The translations under genes were made by a program, and so were the position numbers. From positions 160,439 through 224,438 of the forward strand of contig NZ_BAABBO010000010.1 in the NCBI RefSeq assembly GCF_039538005.1: a stretch of DNA of 64,000 nucleotides, read 5' to 3'. Every line of letters begins with the position of its first letter. Positions within the stretch are counted from its first letter, which is position 1. Shown one piece after another: positions 32,412-41,790 of this stretch. The DNA comes from Allohahella marinimesophila. Its GTDB lineage: Bacteria > Pseudomonadota > Gammaproteobacteria > Pseudomonadales > Oleiphilaceae. The notes under the pieces were generated by a model. That model was not told where the DNA came from, made no database searches, and was given only the letters and a program-made list of their open reading frames with translations.

Positions 32412-35393
32412 ATGACAGAAATGACGATGTTCGAGAAAGTCGGAAAGCCGGTACTTCTGTTGTTCGGCCTTCTGGCCGTGCTCATGAGCTATGCCCTGGA
32501 TGCCGCGGCCCAGGGCGGAGACAGCCCCACAGACGCCAATAGCCTCTTGCAGGACGACCGACTCGACCTGAACGACTCATTGTCCTCTGCCAACGGCGCA
32601 TTCCGCCTGTATATGCAGAGTGACGGTAATCTTGTGCTGCGTAACAGTGAGCGCAATGCTGTCTGGGCCAGCGGCACCAGTGGCAAAGGAGCCAGCCGCC
32701 TGTACATGCAGCGCGACGGCAATCTGGTACTGCGTAGTAGAGCTGGCAACGCCATTTGGTCCAGCGGCACTAGCCGCGCCAATGCAAATCGTCTGGTACT
32801 GAATAACGATGGTTCTCTGGCGATCTATGCTGGGGACACACCAGTATGGGCCGTCAATGGTGATGGCAACACCGAGGCTTTGGCCGAGCCGCACATCATG
32901 ATTAGCTCGCCCTCGAACGGAGCAATAGTCAACGCAGGTGAGTCGTTTACGGTGCAAGCGAATGCTTTTGACCCGGATGGTGTGCAGGTAGCGCGACTCT
33001 GGATCAACGGCGCCTACCATAGCCTCGATGAGAGCGCTCCGTATGAGTTCGACGTCAATGGCCTGGAAGAAGGCCTTCATACCTTGATGGTGAGGAGCAA
33101 GGATACCAACAGTAATCTAATGGATAGCGAAGCCGTCACCATTACCGTTCTGGCCGACAACCCAGGTGGCGACAACGACAATCCAGGTAGCGGTGACGAC
33201 AATACTGATGGTGATCTGATCCAGCTACCCATCGAGGTCCTCGGCCCGGCTGGCACACGAAAGAGTGTGACCTTCGAGCTCAATGATCCATCGTCGATCA
33301 CCCATCTGTATCTGCGCTGCAATGCCTGTGGCTACCACGACATTGGTCTGGACAAAAACCCGGCCAAGGTAAAGGCAACGGTGCAGGTCAATGGTGGTTC
33401 TGCCATTCCATTGAAGCACTTCATCGAAGACGGTCGAGTCTATGGCAACAATAATATCGACATTGTTGGCGGCGAGGCGGACTACGGCGGTATTGGCGGC
33501 GGCTTTAGAACAGTTCGCATGACTGTTCCGGTGAACGGACTGGTGCGAGGCAAGAACACCCTTACTTTCGAGCATCAAGATGCGGAAGCACCAAGCATCG
33601 GCTTCAGAATTATCGAACTGAATCTGCTCGAAAATGGCGCCTTGTATCGAAAGGTCCTGAATGAAAATGAATTTGCTATCGACGATCCGTCTTTCTGGTC
33701 TCCTCCGCTCAATTCGGCGAGTGCCATTGCCAAGGGTCGCGATCTTTGGCGGCAGCGTAACAGGCTGACTGATCCCTGGCTTGATGCACTGGATGGTCAG
33801 GGCAACGGTCGTGGCTCAATGGATGGCAGGATGCGTTCTTCATGCGCCGATTGCCATGCGTCTGACGGCCGCGATCTGCAATACTTCAATTTCTCGAATC
33901 TGTCTATCATCGAGAGATCCAGATTTCACGGACTGACGCAAGCTGATGGTGAAAGGATTGCTTCCTATATTCGTAGCCTGGACATTCCGGTCGTGGATCA
34001 AGCCAGACCATGGAACCCCGCCTACCAACCAGGACCGGGGATCGACAGTCGACCAGCATATGAATGGGCGGCCGGTGCAGGTGTAGACGCAATTCTTGAC
34101 GACCATAAGGACATGGCGCCTTATCTTTTCCCTGAAGGCACATCCCTGAATGCAGTGCGCGCAGTGGTTGATCGTTTCGATACGCTCAACTTCCGTGAAC
34201 TACCGATGAATATTCCGATGCCTGAGTGGAACCAGTGGTTGCCAATCATCCACCCAGCTGACGCATTTGATACTTCTGCCGCAGCGATTCGTTCGGATGA
34301 GAACGGCAACAACGTAGGCATCCCGTTCTACGAAAAGCTCTACAATGATGCGAACAACAACCCAACCCGCAGCAACATTGGCGATCTGGCCAGCCGTCTA
34401 GGCAGCTGGCTACGTAGAGGCGGAAACTGTGAAGGCGGTGCGGCCTGGAGAGCCAAGAATGGCAATGTCATCGAAGCCAGCCGATTGCCGATGCCATCGC
34501 TTAACTGGAATAGCTGCGACGCCATCGATAATTCACCTCGAGCCCTCGAACTCATCGAAATTGCCAAACGCGGTCTATCTGCCTGGTCGTCCGTCAAGAT
34601 GTGGGAGATCGTTCACAGCAAGGATCTGGAGCAGGAGTCCGAGAAGGAAGGCAAGCGTGTCTGCTCGGACGGTCGCTGTATCGATGCCAGTGAAGCTAGA
34701 GGTTGGGTTGTCGACGGTCGCAATGTATTCGACCGTCCGCCACACTTTACGGGTACTGGTGGAGGCCGCAAGTATTTCACGCAAAATCCCATGCTCGGGA
34801 TTTTAGAGAGTAATACCTGGTATCACCTGAATATGGTGCTGAATACAGGCTACCGCGAAACCATGCCTTCCCATTTCGCCTATACCTATAGCCATGTCGA
34901 ATTGCTGCAGGAGTATTCGAACGTTGACCAGGGCTTCCGTTTCTGGGCGACGATGATCAAACAGCGTCAGCTGCAGACAAATGGTAAATATGGTATCGAA
35001 GCGGGTCTTGATTTACGCACTGCGCAACCATTCATCTTCTATGGAACTGCCAGGAACAAGACCAAAACAGATGCCCAGTCGAGCGTTGGTCAGCCGCTAT
35101 GGGGTAGATTGGCTCAGGCAATGGTCGAGGACTTCGTTGAATACGCGGACAATGCCACCGCAAAGAACTGGGCCGACGCGAACCAGAATCGCAAGGTGCA
35201 ACCCAGAGATAGCACCAATTTCTCGGCATGCAGTGGCACTTGTTCATTTGGTGGGGATCGCGTACAAGGCCGCGATACCTACAGGGTGATTCCTGAACTC
35301 CGCAAGATCGGGGTCGCGGACAGCGCTATCGATGACCTGATCGACTGGGGTGAGAAGACCTGGCCCCGAGGTCCCTGGGATCGTGTGAGATAG
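32412..35393 (+). CDS. Secreted multidomain protein: B-type lectin, Ig-like domain, cytochrome c
   Basis: Up to 993 residues; ATG 32421 (nine bases after GGGAG) is as likely a start as 32412. A signal peptide ends near AAAQG (residue 35). Residues about 38-155 are a bulb-type mannose-binding lectin with repeated RLYMQSDGNLVLR / AVWASGT strands. Residues about 165-245 are a Big/Ig-like domain (ISSPSNGAIVNAGESF), then a D/N-rich linker and a galactose-binding-like beta domain. From about 440 comes a heme domain with one CxxCH (SCADCHASDGRD, near 478-482). The combination suggests an extracellular, carbohydrate-tethered electron carrier or oxidase. Exact function unknown; nearest partner genes give no clue. 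Confidence 0.8.
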   Translation: MTEMTMFEKVGKPVLLLFGLLAVLMSYALDAAAQGGDSPTDANSLLQDDRLDLNDSLSSANGAFRLYMQSDGNLVLRNSERNAVWASGTSGKGASRLYMQRDGNLVLRSRAGNAIWSSGTSRANANRLVLNNDGSLAIYAGDTPVWAVNGDGNTEALAEPHIMISSPSNGAIVNAGESFTVQANAFDPDGVQVARLWINGAYHSLDESAPYEFDVNGLEEGLHTLMVRSKDTNSNLMDSEAVTITVLADNPGGDNDNPGSGDDNTDGDLIQLPIEVLGPAGTRKSVTFELNDPSSITHLYLRCNACGYHDIGLDKNPAKVKATVQVNGGSAIPLKHFIEDGRVYGNNNIDIVGGEADYGGIGGGFRTVRMTVPVNGLVRGKNTLTFEHQDAEAPSIGFRIIELNLLENGALYRKVLNENEFAIDDPSFWSPPLNSASAIAKGRDLWRQRNRLTDPWLDALDGQGNGRGSMDGRMRSSCADCHASDGRDLQYFNFSNLSIIERSRFHGLTQADGERIASYIRSLDIPVVDQARPWNPAYQPGPGIDSRPAYEWAAGAGVDAILDDHKDMAPYLFPEGTSLNAVRAVVDRFDTLNFRELPMNIPMPEWNQWLPIIHPADAFDTSAAAIRSDENGNNVGIPFYEKLYNDANNNPTRSNIGDLASRLGSWLRRGGNCEGGAAWRAKNGNVIEASRLPMPSLNWNSCDAIDNSPRALELIEIAKRGLSAWSSVKMWEIVHSKDLEQESEKEGKRVCSDGRCIDASEARGWVVDGRNVFDRPPHFTGTGGGRKYFTQNPMLGILESNTWYHLNMVLNTGYRETMPSHFAYTYSHVELLQEYSNVDQGFRFWATMIKQRQLQTNGKYGIEAGLDLRTAQPFIFYGTARNKTKTDAQSSVGQPLWGRLAQAMVEDFVEYADNATAKNWADANQNRKVQPRDSTNFSACSGTCSFGGDRVQGRDTYRVIPELRKIGVADSAIDDLIDWGEKTWPRGPWDRVR

Positions 35394-35444
35394 AACTGAC
35401 TGTCGGTTGCCTGAGATCAAGGGCTGGCGACTGAAGGCAGTCGC

Positions 35445-35969
35445 TCAGCTCGATTTGCCTCTCCAATGCGCCCACGGATCTACCCCATCGCTCGTTAAAG
35501 CTTTCGGGCGGCTCACTGAATCTTTTCCGCTCTTTCGGGCCGGATACGACTGACGTGGGCCTGAACCGGAGCGAGCGCCGCCAGCAGAACCCTCACGGCG
35601 CTCAGCGGCTTTCTTTGCACGCTTTTCCCGCAAACGCTCGGCATCTTCCAGGCTCAATTGCGCCGGCTCCCCCGGCTTTTGATTTTCGGGCACGATTCGA
35701 TCTCGCGGCGGCAATTCAAACTGCTCCGCCGAAGCCCTGGGCAGGTTCTTGAATTGATACAGATAGAAGGCTTCAACCTTTTCGCGAGCCCACTCGGTCT
35801 TCTTGAGAAACTTGACACTGGAATCGATGCTGGGCTTGTTCTTGAACGAATTGATGTCGAGGTAGGCAAAAAGAATCTCGTAGCCATAGTGATCCACGAG
35901 TTCGGTCACCAGTGTTTTCAGACTGACGCCGTGCAGAGGATTATTTTGATAGTTGATGTCATCAGTCAT
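35445..35969 (-). CDS. VF530/DUF2132 family DNA-binding protein with basic tail
   Basis: 174 residues. The first 75 match the VF530 family (NPLHGVSLKTLVTELVDHYG, then SIDSSVKFLKKTEWAREKVE), a small fold thought to bind DNA. Family members usually end there; here about 95 additional residues form a basic, Arg/Lys/Ser-rich disordered tail (RLREKRAKKAAERREG), which would strengthen nucleic-acid binding. Single gene, convergent with the lectin-cytochrome gene. Confidence 0.8.
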   Translation of the reverse strand: MTDDINYQNNPLHGVSLKTLVTELVDHYGYEILFAYLDINSFKNKPSIDSSVKFLKKTEWAREKVEAFYLYQFKNLPRASAEQFELPPRDRIVPENQKPGEPAQLSLEDAERLREKRAKKAAERREGSAGGARSGSGPRQSYPARKSGKDSVSRPKALTSDGVDPWAHWRGKSS

Positions 35970-36165
35970 GCAGTGTCCAGAGCAGCTAAAATGTAGCCGC
36001 AGTATACCGCGGTCCCAGAGTATTTTTCTCCCGCTATAGAGGTCCCTCCTGCAACTGCCTTGCCAATACCCGCCCCTACCACGCCATAGAACGCGCCAAC
36101 TGCAAAAGCCCTATGGCGCTTGATGTTCCCGGTTCGCGGTGAGATGTATCGTCAGTGCCATGGTG

Positions 36166-36642
36166 CTATCTTCTATCCTTCACACGCTGTTTATATTTTT
36201 TGACAGCCAACTCATAAGATTCGTTCAGCAGTGGCTGCAAATTCTGCCACGTCGCCTGATCCGGATTCAGAATGCATACCCAGGCCATCCACCCATACAC
36301 CGGATGGGGCATGAGCGTGTTCAACTTCGTGAAATCATGGCCTGTACCTACCACCCCACCAGCGGCTGGTCTGGCGGGTCTCGCTCCCAGTGCTTCTTCG
36401 TATGAGGACTGACTGACACCAAAATTCAAGCGAAACACACCATCACGTTCAAGCTCTGATCCCTTGTCATTTTCGCCATCCTTGTTCTTGAGCGTGGCGA
36501 AATAAACCCCACGCGGAAGACGGCCCTCGGGGTTATAAAAGAATGATGTCTCTCCCCAGGCGTCTACCGCATTCAGGCCTTGATAGCGTTCGAGAATGTA
36601 CTCTGAAAGTTCCTTTATTTGCACAGGAACGTCCCCTCCCAC
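36166..36642 (-). CDS. DUF6194-like protein
   Basis: Up to 158 residues. GTG 36624 (QIKELSEYILERYQG) has GGAGGGG eight bases upstream and is probably the true start, giving about 152 residues. The sequence includes ETSFFYNPEGRLPRGVYFAT and the C-terminal HPVYGWMAWVCILNP block that I associate with DUF6194, a cytoplasmic family without known function. It follows the quinone-reductase gene by about 10 to 28 bases, so they may be cotranscribed. Confidence 0.65.
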   Translation of the reverse strand: MGGDVPVQIKELSEYILERYQGLNAVDAWGETSFFYNPEGRLPRGVYFATLKNKDGENDKGSELERDGVFRLNFGVSQSSYEEALGARPARPAAGGVVGTGHDFTKLNTLMPHPVYGWMAWVCILNPDQATWQNLQPLLNESYELAVKKYKQRVKDRR

Positions 36643-36651
36643 TCGCGGTCG

Positions 36652-37233
36652 CTAAACCCGTGCCGCCAGTAGACGCGCCTTTTCCAGCCAGACCTCCCGG
36701 CGCTCAGGGGATGAATTGAGTACAGGCCCAACTGCTAAGGTTCCAACCGGCCGAAGACCACAAAACTCTAATGTCGTCTTCTTCATCTGACGTATAGCCG
36801 GTGCACCGTAGGCCCACCGAAAATACCATGGCGGCGTGTCCATCGTGACCAACAGTTGCGCTGATCGGCCTTTCAGCAACTGCTGTGGAAACAGTTTCCC
36901 GGGCACGTATTTGAACGCGAAACCCGGCAACAGCGTGCGATCAAGAAAGCCCTTCATCAGCGCTGGGATACTGCCCCACCAGACGGGGTAGACGAACACC
37001 AGATGCTCAGCCCAGAGCATATCCGCCTGAGCCGACTGCAGGTCTGGTTCAAGAGCCTGCACCACCCTGTACCCTTCATGCAGTATGGGATCAAAGTACA
37101 GCCGATCCAGCCGGATCATCCTCACCTCATGGCCGTTCTTTTCAGCCTCCACCAGATAGGCTTCCGCCAGGGCACAGCCGAAACTTTCGCTGGACGGATG
37201 CCCCGCCACCACGAGAATACGCTTACCGATCAT
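36652..37233 (-). CDS. NAD(P)H:quinone reductase, flavodoxin-like fold
   Basis: 193 residues of the KefF/MdaB/NQO family. The N-terminal FMN-binding loop reads VVAGHPSSESFGCALAEAY, and FVYPVWWGSIPALMKGFLDR is the conserved second flavin contact. These enzymes make two-electron reductions of quinones and protect against redox cycling. The divergently spaced but same-strand MerR regulator directly upstream probably controls it. Confidence 0.88.
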   Translation of the reverse strand: MIGKRILVVAGHPSSESFGCALAEAYLVEAEKNGHEVRMIRLDRLYFDPILHEGYRVVQALEPDLQSAQADMLWAEHLVFVYPVWWGSIPALMKGFLDRTLLPGFAFKYVPGKLFPQQLLKGRSAQLLVTMDTPPWYFRWAYGAPAIRQMKKTTLEFCGLRPVGTLAVGPVLNSSPERREVWLEKARLLAARV

Positions 37234-37287
37234 GTCGCAACTCCTCTGAGAATCAGAGAAGTCTAAGGCTTGTCCCTAGGGGCAGAG

Positions 37288-37707
37288 TCAAGCAAGTCTG
37301 CTGTGTTCGACGCGGGTTGGCCTAATCGCCTCTTCGCATGCAGCAGTATCCGGAGATGGCATGTCCGCCAGACAGCTCTTGAGTTCGCCTTCTACGAGTA
37401 GTATCTGCGCCTCGAGCCGTTCCAGCAGCTGAATCTCCTGACGAATACTCGCGCGCTTGTCGCTAAGCTGCTGCAGTACCTGCTGCCAGTCGGGCTCGCT
37501 TTGCTGGTTGGCCAAGGCACCAAGTTCGGTGAGGCTGAAGCCGAGCGCCTGTGCTTGACGAATCTGGCGCACCTGCTGGAAATGCTGTTCAGTGTAAATG
37601 CGGTAGGCGCCCCGGCGGCTGACTCGAGAGAGCAGACCACGCGCTTCGTAAAGACGAATCGCCTTTGGAGAAGCCCCTGTGCGCCTGGCCAACTCGCCTA
37701 TGAGCAT
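37288..37707 (-). CDS. MerR-family transcriptional regulator
   Basis: 139 residues: an N-terminal MerR helix-turn-helix (MLIGELARRTGASPKAIRLYEARG) abbreviated as residues 1-24, wing to about 70, then a dimer-forming coiled coil (VLQQLSDKRASIRQEIQLLE) and a short tail with one or two cysteines (SCLADM, ACEEA). Effector unknown; a metal or redox signal is possible. It starts one base after the YciI-like stop and lies 54 bases upstream of the quinone-reductase gene, so the three form an operon. Confidence 0.88.
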   Translation of the reverse strand: MLIGELARRTGASPKAIRLYEARGLLSRVSRRGAYRIYTEQHFQQVRQIRQAQALGFSLTELGALANQQSEPDWQQVLQQLSDKRASIRQEIQLLERLEAQILLVEGELKSCLADMPSPDTAACEEAIRPTRVEHSRLA

Positions 37708-37959
37708 CTATGAAGCATCCCATTCATATACCGTCAGCACGGACGAGCCGCTTTTGTGGATCGGGTCGTCGAAAGCGATGGCTTGAGCCGACTCTAGATT
37801 TTCCGCAGTAATGAGGTACGCGCCCCCGGACTTGTCAGTGAATGGCCCGGTGAGCTCCAGCGAGCCTTGCCGTTTGAGCTGCGCCAGGTACTGCTTGTGC
37901 GGTTCGATGGCTGATTGTTGAAACTCCGGAGTGCGCATGGCTATTATCAAATAACGCAT
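37708..37959 (-). CDS. YciI-like protein
   Basis: 83 residues matching the YCII family (MRYLIIAMRTPE, HKQYLAQLKRQGSLELTGPF, GGAYLITAENLESAQAIAFDDP, TVYEWD), with the conserved His and Asp that form a putative active site. Ferredoxin-like cytoplasmic proteins, suspected dehalogenase- or isomerase-like enzymes; no proven role. First gene of the operon with merR and the quinone reductase. Confidence 0.85.
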   Translation of the reverse strand: MRYLIIAMRTPEFQQSAIEPHKQYLAQLKRQGSLELTGPFTDKSGGAYLITAENLESAQAIAFDDPIHKSGSSVLTVYEWDAS

Positions 37960-38539
37960 AATATTTCCTGAATCTGTTAACTCAAAACTCCGCGTTCCAG
38001 TCCTGCCTGGAACCCGAAGTTTTGCCGTGGATGACCACTTTAACCCATCAGCTCAGTTCGAGGCACTCACGTCGGCACCTGAAAAGACAGGATAGCTGGA
38101 CGGTTTTCCGTTGTTGATATTGTTCAAGCATGCTGGCTATTCCATAGGCTATTGTTTTTGTGAAGTTGCAGTGCTGGTCGCACCTTGGAAGCGTGGCATT
38201 CGGCCCTTGGAAAAACCATTACCCGATTGGGTTGAATAGTTCGGCCGTACGCCTGAATACACAAGACAATCGCCAGTCCCCACCGGGAACTTGTCCGGAA
38301 CGCTTGTTCGGCCATACTCTTACTCATTGAATGAATTTCGCGCTGCCTGACCGGCCGCCCGATCAAGCTCGACGGCTGTCATAAAGGTTTCTCCCCTGCC
38401 CGTGATATGAGACTGTATGGCAAGTTACTCACATTGCGCCAGACTGAAAATATACTCGTATTCTGACTCGCCCCCTGGCTGCCAGCTGTATTGATCACTG
38501 CCGAGCAAGCTAAATCTGTCATCAAGAAAAGGTGCCTTC
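37960..38539. other. Intergenic region with a long inverted repeat
   Basis: 580 bases without a gene I can defend. An imperfect inverted repeat at 37984-38023 (AAAACT..GTTCCAG / CTGGAAC..AGTTTT, loop TCCTGC) lies 25 bases before the YciI-like start and may be a terminator or leader hairpin. An 80-codon minus-strand frame (38124-38366) has one hydrophobic stretch but no recognisable family. Confidence 0.45.
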
Positions 38540-39214
38540 GTGTCCACCAGCGTCCAAATGAGCGATATCCACCTCTCGTACTCAACAGAGTCAGGTATCG
38601 TTGAGGTGCTTAGCAGTGCCTCACTCAAGGTTCCACCCGGTGAGACTCTCGCCATTACTGGCCCGTCTGGCAGTGGAAAGACCTCCCTGCTTCTGCTGCT
38701 CTCAGGCCTCCAGCGTCCGGACAAAGGCGAGATTCTGGTCGGCAGTCAGCGTCTTGGCGACATGGACTCCAATGCCATGGCCGATTGGCGCAGTAAGCAC
38801 CTCGGCATCATCTTCCAGTCGTTCCATTTGCTCCCCGGCCTCACCGCACTTGGGAACGTCAGCCTGCCGCTTGAAATTGCCGGCCAGGCGAAAGCCCGCG
38901 ATAGGGCGACTGCAATGCTGGAGGCTGTTGGCCTCAGCCATCGGCTGCAGCATCACCCGGGGGAGCTGTCTGGCGGTGAGCAACAGCGTGTTGCGATTGC
39001 CAGGGCGCTTGTCCACCAGCCAAGCCTGCTGCTGGGCGATGAGCCCACAGGCAACCTGGACCACAAGACCGGCGAAAAGGTGCTCTCGTTGCTGTTCGAT
39101 CTCCACAAGGACAGTAAGTCCACGCTGGTCCTGGTAACGCACGATGAGCGTGTGGCGGAGCGTTGTCAGCATCGGGTCAGGATGGAAGACGGGCGCCTCT
39201 ATGAAGTCTGCTAA
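38540..39214 (+). CDS. ybbA: ABC transporter ATP-binding protein, YbbA/LolD type
   Basis: 224 residues starting at GTG 38540 with AAAGGTG upstream. Walker A is GPSGSGKT (near 40), the Q-loop FQSFHL, the signature LSGGEQQR, Walker B LLLGDEPTGNLD and the switch His in VLVTHD. It belongs to the MacB/LolD-like type VII group. Its stop overlaps the permease start by 14 bases. With YbbP it probably moves a lipid or envelope molecule rather than importing a nutrient. The tesA gene often found next to ybbA is absent here. Confidence 0.9.
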   Translation: MSTSVQMSDIHLSYSTESGIVEVLSSASLKVPPGETLAITGPSGSGKTSLLLLLSGLQRPDKGEILVGSQRLGDMDSNAMADWRSKHLGIIFQSFHLLPGLTALGNVSLPLEIAGQAKARDRATAMLEAVGLSHRLQHHPGELSGGEQQRVAIARALVHQPSLLLGDEPTGNLDHKTGEKVLSLLFDLHKDSKSTLVLVTHDERVAERCQHRVRMEDGRLYEVC

Positions 39215-41762
39215 CGCTGCCAGCCCTCTGTGGATGCTGAAATTCGCAATCACTGATCTCCGCTCACGCATTTCGGCGCTCAAGGTCTTTCTCGCCTGTC
39301 TCATCCTCGGCGTCACCCTGGTGGCGGCTACGGCGAGCCTCTACCGGGTCATCGAGCAAAGTATGCTGGCGGATACCCGCGCCTTGCTCGGCGGGGACGT
39401 CGAGCTCGATGCCAGTGAACCCTTACCGGATGAAGTGCGTGAATGGATTCATCGTAGTGATGATCTTTCCCTGGTCAGGGAGTTCGACACCATGGTCAGT
39501 GGCAGCGATGGTGAAGGTTTCTTCAGAGCCCAGATTTTAATTCCAGACGATGCTTATCCACTATATGGCGACCTGGAGCTGACGCCGGACCAACCGCGCT
39601 CGGCACTCAACGCACGCCAGGACGATCTCTGGGGAGCCATTATCGATCCCCTGCTTGCCGAGCGTCTGGGCCAGTCCATCGGCGACCAGATTCAGATTGG
39701 CGCCGCGACCTTTCGCATCAGCGGCCTTATTCAGGCGCAGCCCGATCGCAGGCTGAATGCCAACTGGCGAGGTCTGCCAATCATGATTTCCGAGCAGGCG
39801 CTGGAGGCCACTGAACTGATTCGTCCGGGTAGCCGCGTCGACTACGAGTACCGGGTGAAGACTGAAGGCGATCTGGGCGTCTGGCTGAGCGAATTCGAAC
39901 AGGCTTTCCCTGAATCGAACTGGGATACCACTACCTTTGCTGAACGCAGCGAGCGTCTGTCCGAGCGGCTTGACCAGATTGCGACGGCACTCATCCTGAT
40001 CGCCTTCACCACGCTGTTTATTGGCGGCCTGGGTGTGGCCAATAGCATACATGCCTATCTGGACGAAAAACTTGGCACCATTGCCACCTTGCAGACACTG
40101 GGTTTGCGTCGCAAGCCCTTGGTGGGCATCTATCTCACGCAGATCGGAATACTGGGGAGCCTGGCTGGCATTATCGGCGGGGGAATTGGATTGGTCCTTT
40201 CTGCAGTGGCAATCAGTCTGGCTGGTGACTCCTTTGCGATATCCGGGCGCGATGGAGACTGGACGGCCCTGTGGTTGGTGCCACTGCTTCTGAGCTGGCT
40301 CTTCGCCACGTTGACGGCTTATGTATTCGCGTTACCGGCGCTTGCCAGAGCACTCGCTGCTTCACCAGCAGGACTATTCAGAGGCGAAGTCAAGGCCGCC
40401 AGTCATGAACCCAGGAGCTGGAGGATAGCGAGTTATCTGCTGCTGGCGGTTTACATTGCTGCCACGCTGTTCTGGTTGCCATCGCCACAACTGGGATTCC
40501 TGTTCCTGTTGGCCGTCCTCTTGCTCTGGGCATTGCTGGAAGGCGTGATCAAAGGATTGCGCCGTGGTGCCAAAGCTCTGGAGAATGGCGGCTTCGCAGA
40601 TCGTAACTTTGCCCGGAGACTGGCGCTGGCCAACCTTCACAGACCGGATTCGCCGCTGCGGGCGACGCTGCTTTCGCTGGGCACAGCGCTGACGCTCGTA
40701 GTGGCATGCACATTGATCGTAGCCACACTGCTGCGAGCGTTGGAGACCACCATTCCAAGTGAGTCACCCGCCCTGATTCTGTACGAAGTCTTCCCCGACC
40801 AGATGAGTTCGCTCGAGGCTGATCTCGCATCAATTGATCCGTCCAGCACGACAGAACTCCTGCCACTGGTTCGCGCCCGTCTTACAGAGATCAACAATGA
40901 AACGATCTCCGACCTGCTTGCGGAGAACCCGCGGGCCAGGCGCGAAGCCATGGGCGATGAGTACAAGCTCACGTATCTGTCAGGTAATCCGGAAAATCTT
41001 GAGCTGGTCGATGGCAGCTGGTGGGCATCACCTGCACCCGCAGGGGCGCCTGCCTTCATGGCGATGGAAGATCGGGAGGCCAATCAGTTGGGCTTGGGCG
41101 TTGGTGACCAGGTAGAGCTTACCGCTGAGGGCCAGCCAATAGCCGCCGAAATACGAGCTATCTTTCGCCAAAAAGGTCTTCAGACCAGGTTCTGGTTCGA
41201 AGGTATTCTGCAGGATGGTGCGCTGGAGGGCTTGATTGGGCGATACGTAGGGGCTGTCTATCAGAGTGATCCGGCCGCGAAAGAGTCGCAGCAGTGGTTA
41301 GCGAGAAATTTCCCCAATGTGATCACACTCCGTACCGCCGACTGGCTTGAAACAGCTGGTGATCTACTCAACAAGGCAGCTGCCGGGCTTGCATCGGTTG
41401 CGACGGTCAGCCTCCTGGCAAGCCTGCTTGTACTATCAAGCGTGGTGAGCGTGAGTCGCAGGCGCCAACTGTATGAGGCCAATCTGCTGCACTGCCTCGG
41501 CGCCAGGCATCAGGCCATCCGACTATCCATGCTGCTTGAAACCGGCTTGCTGACCCTTCTTGCGACGCTTTTCGCCACCGCTCTGGGTGCGCTGATTGCC
41601 CTGCCCCTGGCTGCCATAGCGCTAAAGCTGCCAGCAGGCGATCTGTGGTGGCTGGGCGCACTGGTGGCAGGCATTGTCAGTTCACTTGCGCTACTGGGCG
41701 GTCTGTTGCCAACACTCAGGGCAATGAAGCTCAATCCAGCACTTTTACTGAGGGAAGGTTGA
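39201..41762 (+). CDS. ybbP: ABC transporter permease, YbbP/FtsX family
   Basis: About 853 residues from ATG 39201; the frame is open to 39144 but a start there would lie deep inside ybbA. Domain order: N-terminal TM helix, a large periplasmic domain (about 50-240), three TM helices, a second helix pair and periplasmic domain, then a final FtsX-type three-helix bundle (VSLLASLLVLSSVVSVSRRR, LALLGGLLPTLRAMKLNPALLLRE). This duplicated FtsX layout of about 800-850 residues is typical of YbbP. Substrate not known. Confidence 0.9.
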   Translation: MKSANAASPLWMLKFAITDLRSRISALKVFLACLILGVTLVAATASLYRVIEQSMLADTRALLGGDVELDASEPLPDEVREWIHRSDDLSLVREFDTMVSGSDGEGFFRAQILIPDDAYPLYGDLELTPDQPRSALNARQDDLWGAIIDPLLAERLGQSIGDQIQIGAATFRISGLIQAQPDRRLNANWRGLPIMISEQALEATELIRPGSRVDYEYRVKTEGDLGVWLSEFEQAFPESNWDTTTFAERSERLSERLDQIATALILIAFTTLFIGGLGVANSIHAYLDEKLGTIATLQTLGLRRKPLVGIYLTQIGILGSLAGIIGGGIGLVLSAVAISLAGDSFAISGRDGDWTALWLVPLLLSWLFATLTAYVFALPALARALAASPAGLFRGEVKAASHEPRSWRIASYLLLAVYIAATLFWLPSPQLGFLFLLAVLLLWALLEGVIKGLRRGAKALENGGFADRNFARRLALANLHRPDSPLRATLLSLGTALTLVVACTLIVATLLRALETTIPSESPALILYEVFPDQMSSLEADLASIDPSSTTELLPLVRARLTEINNETISDLLAENPRARREAMGDEYKLTYLSGNPENLELVDGSWWASPAPAGAPAFMAMEDREANQLGLGVGDQVELTAEGQPIAAEIRAIFRQKGLQTRFWFEGILQDGALEGLIGRYVGAVYQSDPAAKESQQWLARNFPNVITLRTADWLETAGDLLNKAAAGLASVATVSLLASLLVLSSVVSVSRRRQLYEANLLHCLGARHQAIRLSMLLETGLLTLLATLFATALGALIALPLAAIALKLPAGDLWWLGALVAGIVSSLALLGGLLPTLRAMKLNPALLLREG

Positions 41763-41790
41763 TGGTGAAACAATTGGACGACAGCCGTGT

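Noticed and set aside
38124..38366. YidD-like small protein
   Set aside because: The LAIVLCIQAYGRTIQP stretch recalls YidD, but the CRFxPTCS motif is absent in every frame, and there is no ribosome site.
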